Positions 8,695 through 16,235 of a stretch of 45,781 nucleotides of DNA are shown here, one piece after another (position 1 is the stretch's first letter; the number at the start of each line of letters is the position of its first letter). Source of the stretch: XN24 sp964413755 (lineage in GTDB: Bacteria > Pseudomonadota > Gammaproteobacteria > Steroidobacterales > XN24); NCBI GenBank assembly GCA_964413755.1, contig CAYPTW010000004.1, positions 1 through 45,781 on the forward strand, in the 5' to 3' direction. Under the pieces are notes generated by a model, which saw only the letters and a program-made list of their open reading frames with translations, did not search any database and was not told the DNA's origin. The translations under genes were made by a program, and so were the position numbers.

Positions 8695-8751
8695 GTGTCG
8701 TGGGCCATGGCGGCGGAGGCCCTACGCGGGGCCCCCGCAGTCGCCGGCGGC

Positions 8752-9213
8752 TCAGTCGGTGCGGGGAGAGAAATCCTGCGCGAAGGGGTTGCCTTCGGCC
8801 GGTGCGATGCGGATGAAGCCGTGCCCGGCCACCAGGTGGCAGCCGTTGCAGGATTTCAGCAGCTTGGCGAAGCGGGCGTCGCTGTCCGGCCAGTCGCGCG
8901 CTTGCACCGAGTCTTCGAGCGACTCGATGGCCGGCAGGAGCATTTCGCGCGTCAATGCGCCAATGGGATGGCCGTCGTACTCGCCGATCTCGGCGACGAT
9001 TTCCTCGGCGGTCTCCTCGAGTTCATGCAGGTAGAAATAAGCCAGTTCGCCGTTGCGTGCGGCGATCGACAGCTGGAGCTTGTGGGCATGCGTCTGCAGG
9101 ACGTGCATGAGCGCGGCGAGGCCGCCGTCGGCCCGTGCCGGGCCCGCTGCAGCAAGTACCAGGACGGCTCCCAGCAAGAGCGCTACCAGCGGGCGTGTGA
9201 ATCGAAGCTGCAT
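8752..9213 (-). CDS. Exported c-type cytochrome, cytochrome c'-like four-helix protein
   Basis: 153 aa with a cleavable signal peptide (LLLGAVLVLAAAGPARA, about residues 9-27). The mature part is predicted all-helical with one C-terminal haem c site, CNGCH, at about residue 125, the layout of cytochrome c'/c556 proteins. The role is probably periplasmic electron transfer or haem-based ligand binding; the substrate is unknown. AAGGAG precedes the ATG. It is transcribed away from feoABC and shares the Fur box with it, which hints at a role in iron reduction or iron-linked respiration. That link is inference from position only. Confidence 0.8.
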   Translation of the reverse strand: MQLRFTRPLVALLLGAVLVLAAAGPARADGGLAALMHVLQTHAHKLQLSIAARNGELAYFYLHELEETAEEIVAEIGEYDGHPIGALTREMLLPAIESLEDSVQARDWPDSDARFAKLLKSCNGCHLVAGHGFIRIAPAEGNPFAQDFSPRTD

Positions 9214-9224
9214 CCGGAATCTCC

Positions 9225-9253
9225 TTGAACTCGTTCGGGCGAAAATGTCTAAT
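9225..9253 (+). promoter_or_regulatory. Promoter of feoABC
   Basis: -35 TTGAAC (9225-9230), a 17-base spacer and -10 TCTAAT (9248-9253, 5/6). The predicted start is near 9260, giving a leader of about 118 bases before feoA. The Fur box begins inside the -10. Confidence 0.6.
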
Positions 9254-9267
9254 TGAGAATCATTTGC
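9249..9267. promoter_or_regulatory. Fur box shared by feoABC and the divergent cytochrome gene
   Basis: The 19 bases at 9249-9267, with core TTGAGAATCATTTGC, match 12 of 19 positions of the Fur consensus (GATAATGAT-A-ATCATTATC), including the central AATCATT. The site covers the feo -10 and start. On the other strand it fills the 17-base spacer between a -35 TTGACG (9272-9267) and a weak -10 GACATT (9249-9244) of the cytochrome gene. Iron-loaded Fur would therefore repress both directions. Confidence 0.72.
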
Positions 9268-9377
9268 GTCAACTACCTATCCACAATGCTGCTGCGGCGC
9301 ACCTATACTGGACGCCAGACTTGCGGAAGCGGCTATGCGGCGTGGTTTCGCTGCCAGAGTAACGACAGGATTCGTGC

Positions 9378-9632
9378 ATGACCAGTTCCAGTGAATTCAT
9401 CCTCAGCGACCTGCCGGATGGGTTCTGCGGCATCGTGGCGCGCGTCACCGGCGGCCGTGACCTGGCCGCCCGGCTCGCAGCCATGGGGCTCACCGCGGGC
9501 ACCGAGATCGTGGTGCTGCAAAACCGGGGCTTCGGGCCCATGCTGGCGCGGGTCCGGGACACGCGCATCGCGCTCGGGCGCAGCCAGGCCGGCCTGGTGA
9601 CCGTGTATGAATGCCCATCCGCAAGCGCTTGA
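9378..9632 (+). CDS. feoA: Ferrous iron transport protein A
   Basis: 84 aa, an SH3-like cytoplasmic FeoA protein. The family pattern is clear: DLPDGFCGIVARVTGG, RLAAMGLTAGTEIVVLQNRGFGPM and a C-terminal ARVRDTRIALGRSQAGLVTV. FeoA partners FeoB in ferrous iron uptake under low oxygen. It is first in feoABC, overlapping feoB by 26 bases, behind a Fur-controlled promoter. The length is normal for the family (about 75-85 aa). Confidence 0.95.
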   Translation: MTSSSEFILSDLPDGFCGIVARVTGGRDLAARLAAMGLTAGTEIVVLQNRGFGPMLARVRDTRIALGRSQAGLVTVYECPSASA

Positions 9633-11661
9633 TCCGCTGCAGGCCGTGTCGCCCGGGACCTTGCCCCGGCGCCTGGTGATCGGGCTCGCCGGCCAGCCCA
9701 ACGTCGGCAAGTCGACGGTCTTCAGCATCCTGACCGGCCTCACCGCGGAGGTCGGCAACTGGCCGGGCCGCACGGTGGAACGGCGCGAAGGCTCGGCGCG
9801 GATCGCGGGACGCGAATTTCACGTCGTCGACCTGCCGGGCACCTACAGCCTCACCTCCAATTCCGAAGAGGAACGCATCGCGCGGGAGTTCATCCTCGGC
9901 GAGCGCCCCGACGTCATCATCATGCTGGCGGACGCAGCGGCGCTGGAGCGCAACCTGTACCTGCTGGCCGAGTTGCTGCTGCTGCCCATCCCGGTGGTGC
10001 TCGGCGTGAACATGGTGGACGTGGCGCGCCGCGAGGGCGTCGAGTTCGACGCGCACGTGCTCGAGGCTGCACTGGGGTTGCCGGTGGTGCCCATGGTCGC
10101 CAGCCGCAACCAGGGCGTGGCGGAGTTGCTCGAGGCAGCGGCCGCGGTGGCCGACGGGCGACGCGAATACGCACCCGATCGTCCGGAGATCGCGCCTGCG
10201 CACGAGGAAGTGTATGCACAGGTGCGCGCGCTGCTGGCAGGCGCCGTGCCGCAGGGCATCCCGGAGCGCTGGGCGGCGCTGAAACTGCTGGAGGGCGACC
10301 GTGAAGTGACCGAGCGCGCCGCGGGCTGGCTGGCGCCGGAGGCCTGGGCAGGCGTGCAGGAGCTCCTGCGCGAGCACGAGGATGCAGTGCTCGACGTGGC
10401 CGGCGCGCGCTACGAGTGGATCGGGCGCATGGTGCGGGCGGCGGTGCGTCGGCCGAAGCTCGGCCAGGTCAGTTTCACCGACCGCTTCGACCGGATCGCC
10501 ACGCACCCGGGATGGGGCCTGGCCCTGCTGCTGGCGGTCTTCGGCCTGGTCTTCTGGATCACCTTCTCGGTAGCCGGTCCGTTACAGGGCTGGCTGGAGG
10601 AAGCGGTGGTGGCGCGCGTCGCCACCGGGCTCGGCGCGGTTCTCGGCGGCGCCCCGGCCTGGGTGCAGGGCCTGGTCATCGACGGGATGCTCGCTGGCGC
10701 GGGCATCGTCGTCACCTTCGTGCCGATCCTGTTCGTGTTCTACCTCGCGCTGGGCTTTCTCGAAGACACCGGCTACCAGAGCCGCATGGCCTATGTCATG
10801 GATCGCTTCATGCACGGCATCGGCTTGCACGGCAAGAGCTTCCTGCCGCTGTTCCTCGGTTTCGGTTGCAACGTGCCGGCCGTGATGGGCAGCCGCGTCA
10901 TCGAATCGCGACCCGCGCGCCTGCTGACCATCATGCTGACGCCTTTCGTCCCCTGCAGTGCGCGCCTCGTGGTGCTCGCATTCCTCGTGCCGCTGTTCTT
11001 CCCGGGTTCCCCCACGCTGGTGGCCTGGGCGCTGGTCGTGGGCAACCTCGCGGTACTCGTCCTGGTCGGCCTGCTGCTGGATCGTTTCGTGTTCCGGCGC
11101 GAGCGCCTCGCATTCGTCATGGAGATGCCGCTCTACCACGTGCCGAACCCGCGCACCATCCTGGTGTTTGCAGCCACGAATGTGTGGACCTTCATCAAGC
11201 GGGCCGCCACGGTGATCGTCGTGGTGTCGATGGTGATCTGGGTGCTCGTCAGTTACCCGGGGCAAGGTGTCGACGACAGCTACCTGGCCATGTTCGGCAG
11301 GGCGCTCGAGCCCGTCGGCGGACTGCTCGGCCTCGACTGGCGCCTGATCGTGGCCACCTTGTCCTCCTTCGTGGCCAAGGAGAACGCCATCGCCGCGCTG
11401 GGCATCATCTTCGGCGGCGATGGTGTGCCCCTGGGGGAGACGCTGGCGGTGATGATCACGCCGGCCGCAGCGCTTTCCTTCCTGGTGGTGAACATGCTGT
11501 TCGTGCCCTGCGTAGCCACCGTGGCGGCGATCCGCATCGAGACGCGCAGCTGGGGCTGGACGCTGGCGAGCACCGCATTGATGCTCAGCGCGGCGCTGTT
11601 GTTCGGCTTGCTGGTCTATCGCGGCGCCCTGCTGCTCGGGCTGGGGGGCGGCGGTGCTTAA
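9607..11661 (+). CDS. feoB: Ferrous iron transporter B
   Basis: 684 aa, the membrane GTPase-coupled Fe2+ importer. The N-terminal G domain has G1 GQPNVGKST, switch residues VGNWPGRTVE, G3 DLPG and G4 NMVD. A helical spacer leads to a membrane part with two Gate domains (LGFGCNVPAVMGSR, PFVPCSARL, SFVAKENAIAALG, NMLFVPCVA). It is somewhat shorter than the 773-aa E. coli protein, mainly in linkers; no motif is missing. It starts within feoA, and feoC begins within its last codons, so the three are translationally coupled. Confidence 0.97.
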   Translation: MNAHPQALDPLQAVSPGTLPRRLVIGLAGQPNVGKSTVFSILTGLTAEVGNWPGRTVERREGSARIAGREFHVVDLPGTYSLTSNSEEERIAREFILGERPDVIIMLADAAALERNLYLLAELLLLPIPVVLGVNMVDVARREGVEFDAHVLEAALGLPVVPMVASRNQGVAELLEAAAAVADGRREYAPDRPEIAPAHEEVYAQVRALLAGAVPQGIPERWAALKLLEGDREVTERAAGWLAPEAWAGVQELLREHEDAVLDVAGARYEWIGRMVRAAVRRPKLGQVSFTDRFDRIATHPGWGLALLLAVFGLVFWITFSVAGPLQGWLEEAVVARVATGLGAVLGGAPAWVQGLVIDGMLAGAGIVVTFVPILFVFYLALGFLEDTGYQSRMAYVMDRFMHGIGLHGKSFLPLFLGFGCNVPAVMGSRVIESRPARLLTIMLTPFVPCSARLVVLAFLVPLFFPGSPTLVAWALVVGNLAVLVLVGLLLDRFVFRRERLAFVMEMPLYHVPNPRTILVFAATNVWTFIKRAATVIVVVSMVIWVLVSYPGQGVDDSYLAMFGRALEPVGGLLGLDWRLIVATLSSFVAKENAIAALGIIFGGDGVPLGETLAVMITPAAALSFLVVNMLFVPCVATVAAIRIETRSWGWTLASTALMLSAALLFGLLVYRGALLLGLGGGGA

Positions 11662-11905
11662 GCGCGTGCTGCAGACCATTGCTGAAGGCCGCGTGAGCAA
11701 TACCACGGAGCTTGCCGTGGCGCTCGATACCTCGCCGGCGATGGTCGAGGCCATGGTGGAACAGCTGGCGCGCAGCGGCATGCTGGAGCGGGTCGGCGAG
11801 TGCGGCGATGCCTGCGCGGGCTGCCCGGTCGAAGGCTGCGGCGCCGGCGTGAAGGGCAGCGCCTGGATGCTGACGGCGGCCGGGCGACGCTACGCGGCGC
11901 ATTGA
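11654..11905 (+). CDS. feoC: FeoC-like iron-sulfur winged-helix regulator
   Basis: 83 aa with a GTG start overlapping the end of feoB. The N-terminal half is a winged helix (RVSNTTELAVALDTSPAMVEAMVEQLARSGML). A Cys cluster follows at residues 50, 54, 57 and 62 (CGDACAGCPVEGC), which fits a [4Fe-4S] site. FeoC proteins bind FeoB and modulate its stability or regulate feo. The position, length and Cys cluster all support the call. Confidence 0.88.
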   Translation: MLKRVLQTIAEGRVSNTTELAVALDTSPAMVEAMVEQLARSGMLERVGECGDACAGCPVEGCGAGVKGSAWMLTAAGRRYAAH

Positions 11906-12585
11906 TGCGGGCCGGCTGGATTGCGCTGCTGTGCTGGGTGCTGCCGACCCTGGCGGTCGGCATCACCTACGCCATTTCCGCCGGCACCGGCCAGGTGCCG
12001 ACCTGTTTTCCTTTCCTCGAGGGCTGCACTTCGATCAGTGGCGCGGCGCGGCGGGACCCTTCGATCCACCTGTTTCGCGCCGTGATGCTGCCGACGGCGA
12101 GCGTGATGGTCGCGTACTGGATCCTGGTGCGGCACTGGCTCGGCCAGCTGGGCGAGCACGGCAGGAGCCGCGACTGGATTGCCGGCCTGGGGATTGTCGG
12201 CGCCCTGTTCCTCATCCTTTACGTGGTGTTCCTCGGCACCGACGGACGCGCCTACGAACTCATGCGTCGCTACGGCGTGACGGTGTATTTCGCCTTTACG
12301 GCGCTGGCTCAGCTGCTGCTGTCGGCGCGCCTGCGCCGCTTGCCCGCGGCCGCGCAACGCGGCATCGGGAGCGGGCTGGTCAAGGCCAAGGTCGGCTTCG
12401 GTGCGGCCATGCTGTTGCTCGGGCTGGTGAATATTCCGGCCAAGAACTTCTTTCCCGAGTGGCCGGTGGACAACATGGCGGCGTGGAATTTCGCCCTGCT
12501 CATGCACGGCTACTTTGGCCTCACCGCACTCGCCTGGCGGCGCACCGCTTATCGCATCAGCGCAGTGCTGCCACCAGCGCGTTGA
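11905..12585 (+). CDS. Six-helix membrane protein, possibly Frag1/DRAM/Sfk1-like
   Basis: 226 aa with about six membrane helices. The start is the ATG of a TGATG overlap with feoC, so it belongs to the feo transcript. A conserved-looking loop after TM1 (CFPFLEGCTSISGAARRDPSIHLFR) resembles the loop of Frag1/DRAM/Sfk1 proteins (P-x-I-S, later a PE/P and a phenylalanine-rich helix). I am not certain of the family and assign no function. Its attachment to feoABC may be for expression only. The last 29 bases overlap the convergent gene at 12557. Confidence 0.75.
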   Translation: MRAGWIALLCWVLPTLAVGITYAISAGTGQVPTCFPFLEGCTSISGAARRDPSIHLFRAVMLPTASVMVAYWILVRHWLGQLGEHGRSRDWIAGLGIVGALFLILYVVFLGTDGRAYELMRRYGVTVYFAFTALAQLLLSARLRRLPAAAQRGIGSGLVKAKVGFGAAMLLLGLVNIPAKNFFPEWPVDNMAAWNFALLMHGYFGLTALAWRRTAYRISAVLPPAR

Positions 12586-14086
12586 GATCCGGGTCTGCGC
12601 TGGTATCGACTGCGACCCGATAGCGGGTTTCAAGCGGTCCTATTTCCCTCGGGCGCGAAAGCTGCGCGTCCAGTACGGCCACGCCGGCGTCGGAAGGATC
12701 GTCGCGCCTTTGCGCCACGCGCTCGCGCAACAGCGTCGCCGGGGCCTCGCAGTGGAGCAGCGCGGGGCGCGCCCCGGCGTCGAGCCCCAGTTGGAGAAAG
12801 GCCTCGCGCCGCTCGCTCTCGAGAAACGCCGCATCCACGATGACGCTCCAGCCGGCTGCGAGCGCAGCGCGCGCCACATCCGCCAGCCGCTGGTAGGTCT
12901 GCGCGGTGGCGGTCGCGTCATACAGGCCGGTCCCGACATCGGCCGCCGCGGACTGGCGCGGGTCGAGGCCGTGCAGGCGTTTTCGCTCCAGGTCGGAGCG
13001 CACCACCACCGCCGGAAGCTGCGGCGCAAGCCGATGCGCCAGGCGGCTCTTGCCGGAGCCGGAATAGCCATGCATCAGCAACAGGCGGGGCGCCTGCGGC
13101 GCGGCATGTCCGGCCGCGAGGGCGATATGCCCTGCCTGGCGCTGCTCCAGCTCCCTGGCTTCGTCCGCCGCCAGGCCCGCCTGGGCGCGCCGGATGCCGT
13201 CGATCTTGGCGCGCACCAGGTGGCGGTAAACGAGGTACCAGCGCAACACGCCGAGTCCTGCGTAGTCGCCACCCGCCTGCAGCCAGGCATTGTAAAAGCG
13301 CCAGCCCAGGTCAGGTCGCTGGCGCGATTCCAGGTCCATGAGCAGGAACGCCACTTCGCTCTGCAGGTCGATCCAGCGCAACGCCGGATCGAACTCGATG
13401 CCGTCGAAGGCCACGATGCGACCGTCGAGCATGACGAGGTTGCCCAGGTGCATGTCGCCGTGGCCCTCGCGCACGAAGCCTGCAGCAAGGCGTGCGTCGA
13501 ACTCCGGGCCCAGCGCGACGCCCCGGGCACGGGTCCAGTCGGCCACGCGCGCGAAACGGGCGGCCGTTTCCTCGGACAGCCCGTCCGGCGTGATGGCCTC
13601 GAGGTTGGCGTAGGCCGGGCGCGTGACCGCGGCGGCGTTACCCAGCTCGCCGTCCGGCGGTGCCGGCGGCAGTGCCTGCTGGAACTCTGCCAGCGCGCGC
13701 GCGAACGGCTCCAGCGCCGCCTCATCCAGCTGTGCGGCCGCCAGCAGCCGGTCCAGCCGGGCCTCGTCCGGGAAGCGGCGCATGCGCACTGCGGGTTCCG
13801 CGCCCTCGCGCCACGGCACCACGCGCCATCCCTGCGGCGTTTGCACGGCGCCGGCCAGGTCGAGGTAGATGCCCGGCGCCAGGCGGCCGTTGAGGCGCAG
13901 CTCTTCGCGGCAGTAATGCAGCCGCCGCGCCGGATCGCGGAAATCGAGAAACCCGAGGTCCAGCGGCTTCTTGAACTTGTAGGCGTAGTCACCGGCGAGG
14001 AAGACCCAGGAGATGTGGGTCTCGGCGAGTTCCACCTGCTGCACGCTGCCCGGGTAGGCTGCCGCCTGCAGCAATCCCCGCACCAT
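12557..14086 (-). CDS. Aminoglycoside-phosphotransferase-like / P-loop kinase fusion protein
   Basis: 509 aa, soluble, two domains. Residues about 1-330 are an APH/choline-kinase-type domain with AYKFKKPLDLGFLDF at the start, catalytic GHGDMHLGNL and metal-binding AFDGIEFD. Residues about 340-509 are a P-loop ATPase/kinase domain with Walker A GYSGSGKS, followed by VVVRSDLERKRL and VIVDAAFLESERR. This fusion is a known family in proteobacteria, often annotated as a bifunctional aminoglycoside phosphotransferase/ATP-binding protein. The natural substrate is unknown and nothing here proves drug resistance. It ends in a convergent overlap with the upstream membrane-protein gene. Confidence 0.9.
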   Translation of the reverse strand: MVRGLLQAAAYPGSVQQVELAETHISWVFLAGDYAYKFKKPLDLGFLDFRDPARRLHYCREELRLNGRLAPGIYLDLAGAVQTPQGWRVVPWREGAEPAVRMRRFPDEARLDRLLAAAQLDEAALEPFARALAEFQQALPPAPPDGELGNAAAVTRPAYANLEAITPDGLSEETAARFARVADWTRARGVALGPEFDARLAAGFVREGHGDMHLGNLVMLDGRIVAFDGIEFDPALRWIDLQSEVAFLLMDLESRQRPDLGWRFYNAWLQAGGDYAGLGVLRWYLVYRHLVRAKIDGIRRAQAGLAADEARELEQRQAGHIALAAGHAAPQAPRLLLMHGYSGSGKSRLAHRLAPQLPAVVVRSDLERKRLHGLDPRQSAAADVGTGLYDATATAQTYQRLADVARAALAAGWSVIVDAAFLESERREAFLQLGLDAGARPALLHCEAPATLLRERVAQRRDDPSDAGVAVLDAQLSRPREIGPLETRYRVAVDTSADPDLNALVAALR

Positions 14087-14093
14087 CTTGTCC

Positions 14094-15407
14094 TCAGTAG
14101 TGATAACGCACCCTCACCCAGGCGTTGGTGTTGTCTTCGAGTTGCCCGAAGAAGGTGTGCTCGTCACTGCCGCCGAACAGGTTCAGGCCGCCGGCGAACA
14201 GCCACTGGTCGTCGCGTCGCCAGGAAACCGAGGGCCGCAGGTAGTAGTCGCTCTCGGTGGGGGAGGCGAACAGGAATATCGAGGTGGTGAGCTTGTCCTG
14301 CAGTGCGCGGTGCGTGACGCGCAGGGTGGCGACAGTGCGCCAGCGCTCGCGCTCATGCGCCGGGTCGGGCGAGTTCTCCAGCAGGCGGTCGTGGTGCTGG
14401 ATGCGCTCGGCGTAAAACTGCGTGCCGAGCGTCAGGTTGCGCACAAGTTCCTGCTCGTAGCCGAGCAGGAGCCGCAGCTCCGAGTTCGGCGTCGCCGGGT
14501 CGTCGCCGTCACGGTCGTCGTGCGAGTCGTACCAGGCGAACTCGGCATTCAGCAGGCCGCGGTAAAAAGGCCGGCGCATGCTGGCGCCGATACTGCGCAG
14601 GCGCGGAAAGCGCGGCATGCCCGCGGCGTCCACGCCGAGCGGTTGCTTCCAGCGTCCGACGTAGCCGTAGGCGGCGTACTCCACGGCTTCGACGGTGCGG
14701 AACAGCCGCAATGCGAGCTCGCCCGTGTCGGGCCTGTCGGCGCGTTGTGGAGGTTGCGGCGCGATCACTGCCCCGGCCGCCGGGTTCCAGAAGGCAAAGC
14801 GCTCGCCGTAAAGATAGTTGTCGGGCCGGAAGCGCGGCGTCCAGGCCAGGTCGAGATTGACGATATCCGTGAAGAAGCTGAAGCGTGCGGTATCGGAGGG
14901 CAGCTTGAGGTAATCCTCGTCGCGACCGGCGAAGAAGGAAATGAAGTCCTTCGGGAACAGGTCGTTGAGGAACAGCAGGTCGCCGGTGCCCCAGGTCAGT
15001 ACCTGCCGGCCGAGCTTGGCGTCGACGCTGGCGAAGGGGCGGAAGCTCAAAGCCAGTTCGCGCAGCTTCGGGTCGAGCGAATCGCGCACCTCGTCCCAGG
15101 CCAGGTCGCCCTTGAACTCGACCTGGAAATCACCATGGTCATAGCGCGTTTCGGCACGGATGCGGAGCTCCCCAAGCGTGAGGCGCTCCAGGCCGGGAAC
15201 ACTCTGGTTGCGTGCCCCGATCCCGCCCTCGACGAAACCGCTCCAGCGCAGGCCCTGGTCTTCCGTCGCCCAGGGATCCTCCCAGTCCTCCTCGAAGCCG
15301 GCGAAGGGGTCGTCCTCCGGTTCGCCACCCGGCTCCGCCGACCAGCCCGCGGCCGGCGGCAATGCCAGCAGCGCCCAGGCGGCGGCGAAGATCAGCGCCG
15401 TACGCAC
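14094..15407 (-). CDS. Outer-membrane beta-barrel protein of the MMPL/LolA-like operon
   Basis: 437 aa, GTG start four bases after the preceding gene. A signal peptide (residues about 1-23) precedes an acidic stretch (GGEPEDDPFAGFEEDWED). The rest alternates strands and turns and ends in WVRVRYHY, the terminal aromatic expected of an outer-membrane barrel. KLGRQVLTWGTGDLLFLNDLFP recalls DUF1302-type barrels, which occur with MMPL transporters and LolA-like proteins. The likely role is an outer-membrane endpoint for a lipid or hydrophobic-compound transport route; the cargo is unknown. Confidence 0.82.
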   Translation of the reverse strand: MRTALIFAAAWALLALPPAAGWSAEPGGEPEDDPFAGFEEDWEDPWATEDQGLRWSGFVEGGIGARNQSVPGLERLTLGELRIRAETRYDHGDFQVEFKGDLAWDEVRDSLDPKLRELALSFRPFASVDAKLGRQVLTWGTGDLLFLNDLFPKDFISFFAGRDEDYLKLPSDTARFSFFTDIVNLDLAWTPRFRPDNYLYGERFAFWNPAAGAVIAPQPPQRADRPDTGELALRLFRTVEAVEYAAYGYVGRWKQPLGVDAAGMPRFPRLRSIGASMRRPFYRGLLNAEFAWYDSHDDRDGDDPATPNSELRLLLGYEQELVRNLTLGTQFYAERIQHHDRLLENSPDPAHERERWRTVATLRVTHRALQDKLTTSIFLFASPTESDYYLRPSVSWRRDDQWLFAGGLNLFGGSDEHTFFGQLEDNTNAWVRVRYHY

Positions 15408-15411
15408 GGCC

Positions 15412-16218
15412 TCATTCTCCGCCGCGCCGCAGCCAGTCCGTCGGCGGGGTACGCAGGTAGCGTTCGGAGAAAATGTCCGCCGGCAGGCCGACGTCGTACT
15501 CGGTATAGCGGAACTCCATCAGCGTCTGGCCGCCGTCGAGCGGCTCAGCCATGCGCGAGCGGGTCACGGTCGGGTAGCCGCCGATCTCTTCCACGCCGAG
15601 AACTTCCATGAGGCGGTAAACGCGGTCGCGACTGTCGTAGTACTCGGTCTTCATCGGCAGGAAAGTCTGGCGATCGATGCGCGTGACATAGCGCACGAAC
15701 TCTACGGTGGCCGGATCCTTCGGCGTGCTCTCGAGCACGTAGTGCTCGGCCGTGGTCTCCACCAGGCGGTGCGCATCCTCCGCCGGGTTACGGCCGGAGA
15801 CATCCTCGTAGTAGAAATGCGAGCCGACGAAGCTGGTGCGCTTGTCGCCCGCGCTGATGCGACGCACCAGGTCGAGCCCGGGCAGGTACAGCCAGCGGTC
15901 GTCGTCCCGGTCGACATGCTTGGCGACCAGGAACACGGTGCCGCGCACGTCGGAGGGACGCGAGAAGAACACCATGAAGTCCTGGTCCCCGCCGTCGGCA
16001 TGATCACGGCGCAGGATCGTGAACTGCCGCAACTGCTTGCGGCCCTGGTTGTCCTCGATGGCCATGCGCGCCTCGCTGCGCCCGTCGTCGCCACCGTAAT
16101 AGGCAGCGAGGTTGGCGCGCGTGACGATCTCGTCCACGTCGGTGAGCGGCTCGGCGGACGCCGTCGCGCCCAGCGTGAGGGCGAACAGCGTGGCAGCGGT
16201 CAGCATGAAAGTTCTCAT
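15412..16218 (-). CDS. LolA-like outer-membrane lipoprotein-sorting family protein
   Basis: 268 aa with a signal peptide ending ATASA at about residue 22. The start at 16218 has a textbook AAGGAGG. The mature part has the half-barrel features of the LolA-like family found next to MMPL transporters: RRDHADGGDQDFMVFFSRP, WLYLPGLDLVRRISAGDKR, SFVGSHFYYEDVSG and TFLPMKTEYYD. It lacks the shape of canonical lolA, so it probably carries a lipid across the periplasm for this operon rather than general lipoproteins. It sits between the transporter and the barrel gene. Confidence 0.88.
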   Translation of the reverse strand: MRTFMLTAATLFALTLGATASAEPLTDVDEIVTRANLAAYYGGDDGRSEARMAIEDNQGRKQLRQFTILRRDHADGGDQDFMVFFSRPSDVRGTVFLVAKHVDRDDDRWLYLPGLDLVRRISAGDKRTSFVGSHFYYEDVSGRNPAEDAHRLVETTAEHYVLESTPKDPATVEFVRYVTRIDRQTFLPMKTEYYDSRDRVYRLMEVLGVEEIGGYPTVTRSRMAEPLDGGQTLMEFRYTEYDVGLPADIFSERYLRTPPTDWLRRGGE

Positions 16219-16235
16219 GGTTCGTTCCTCCTTGC

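Noticed and set aside
8726..8738. GCGGGGCCCCCGC palindrome as terminator of the cytochrome gene
   Set aside because: No U tract on either strand; palindromes of this kind are expected by chance in such GC-rich DNA.
9304..9309. TATACT as the feo -10
   Set aside because: No -35 lies at a suitable distance, and the TTGAAC/TCTAAT pair further upstream fits better and overlaps the Fur box. It could be a secondary start.
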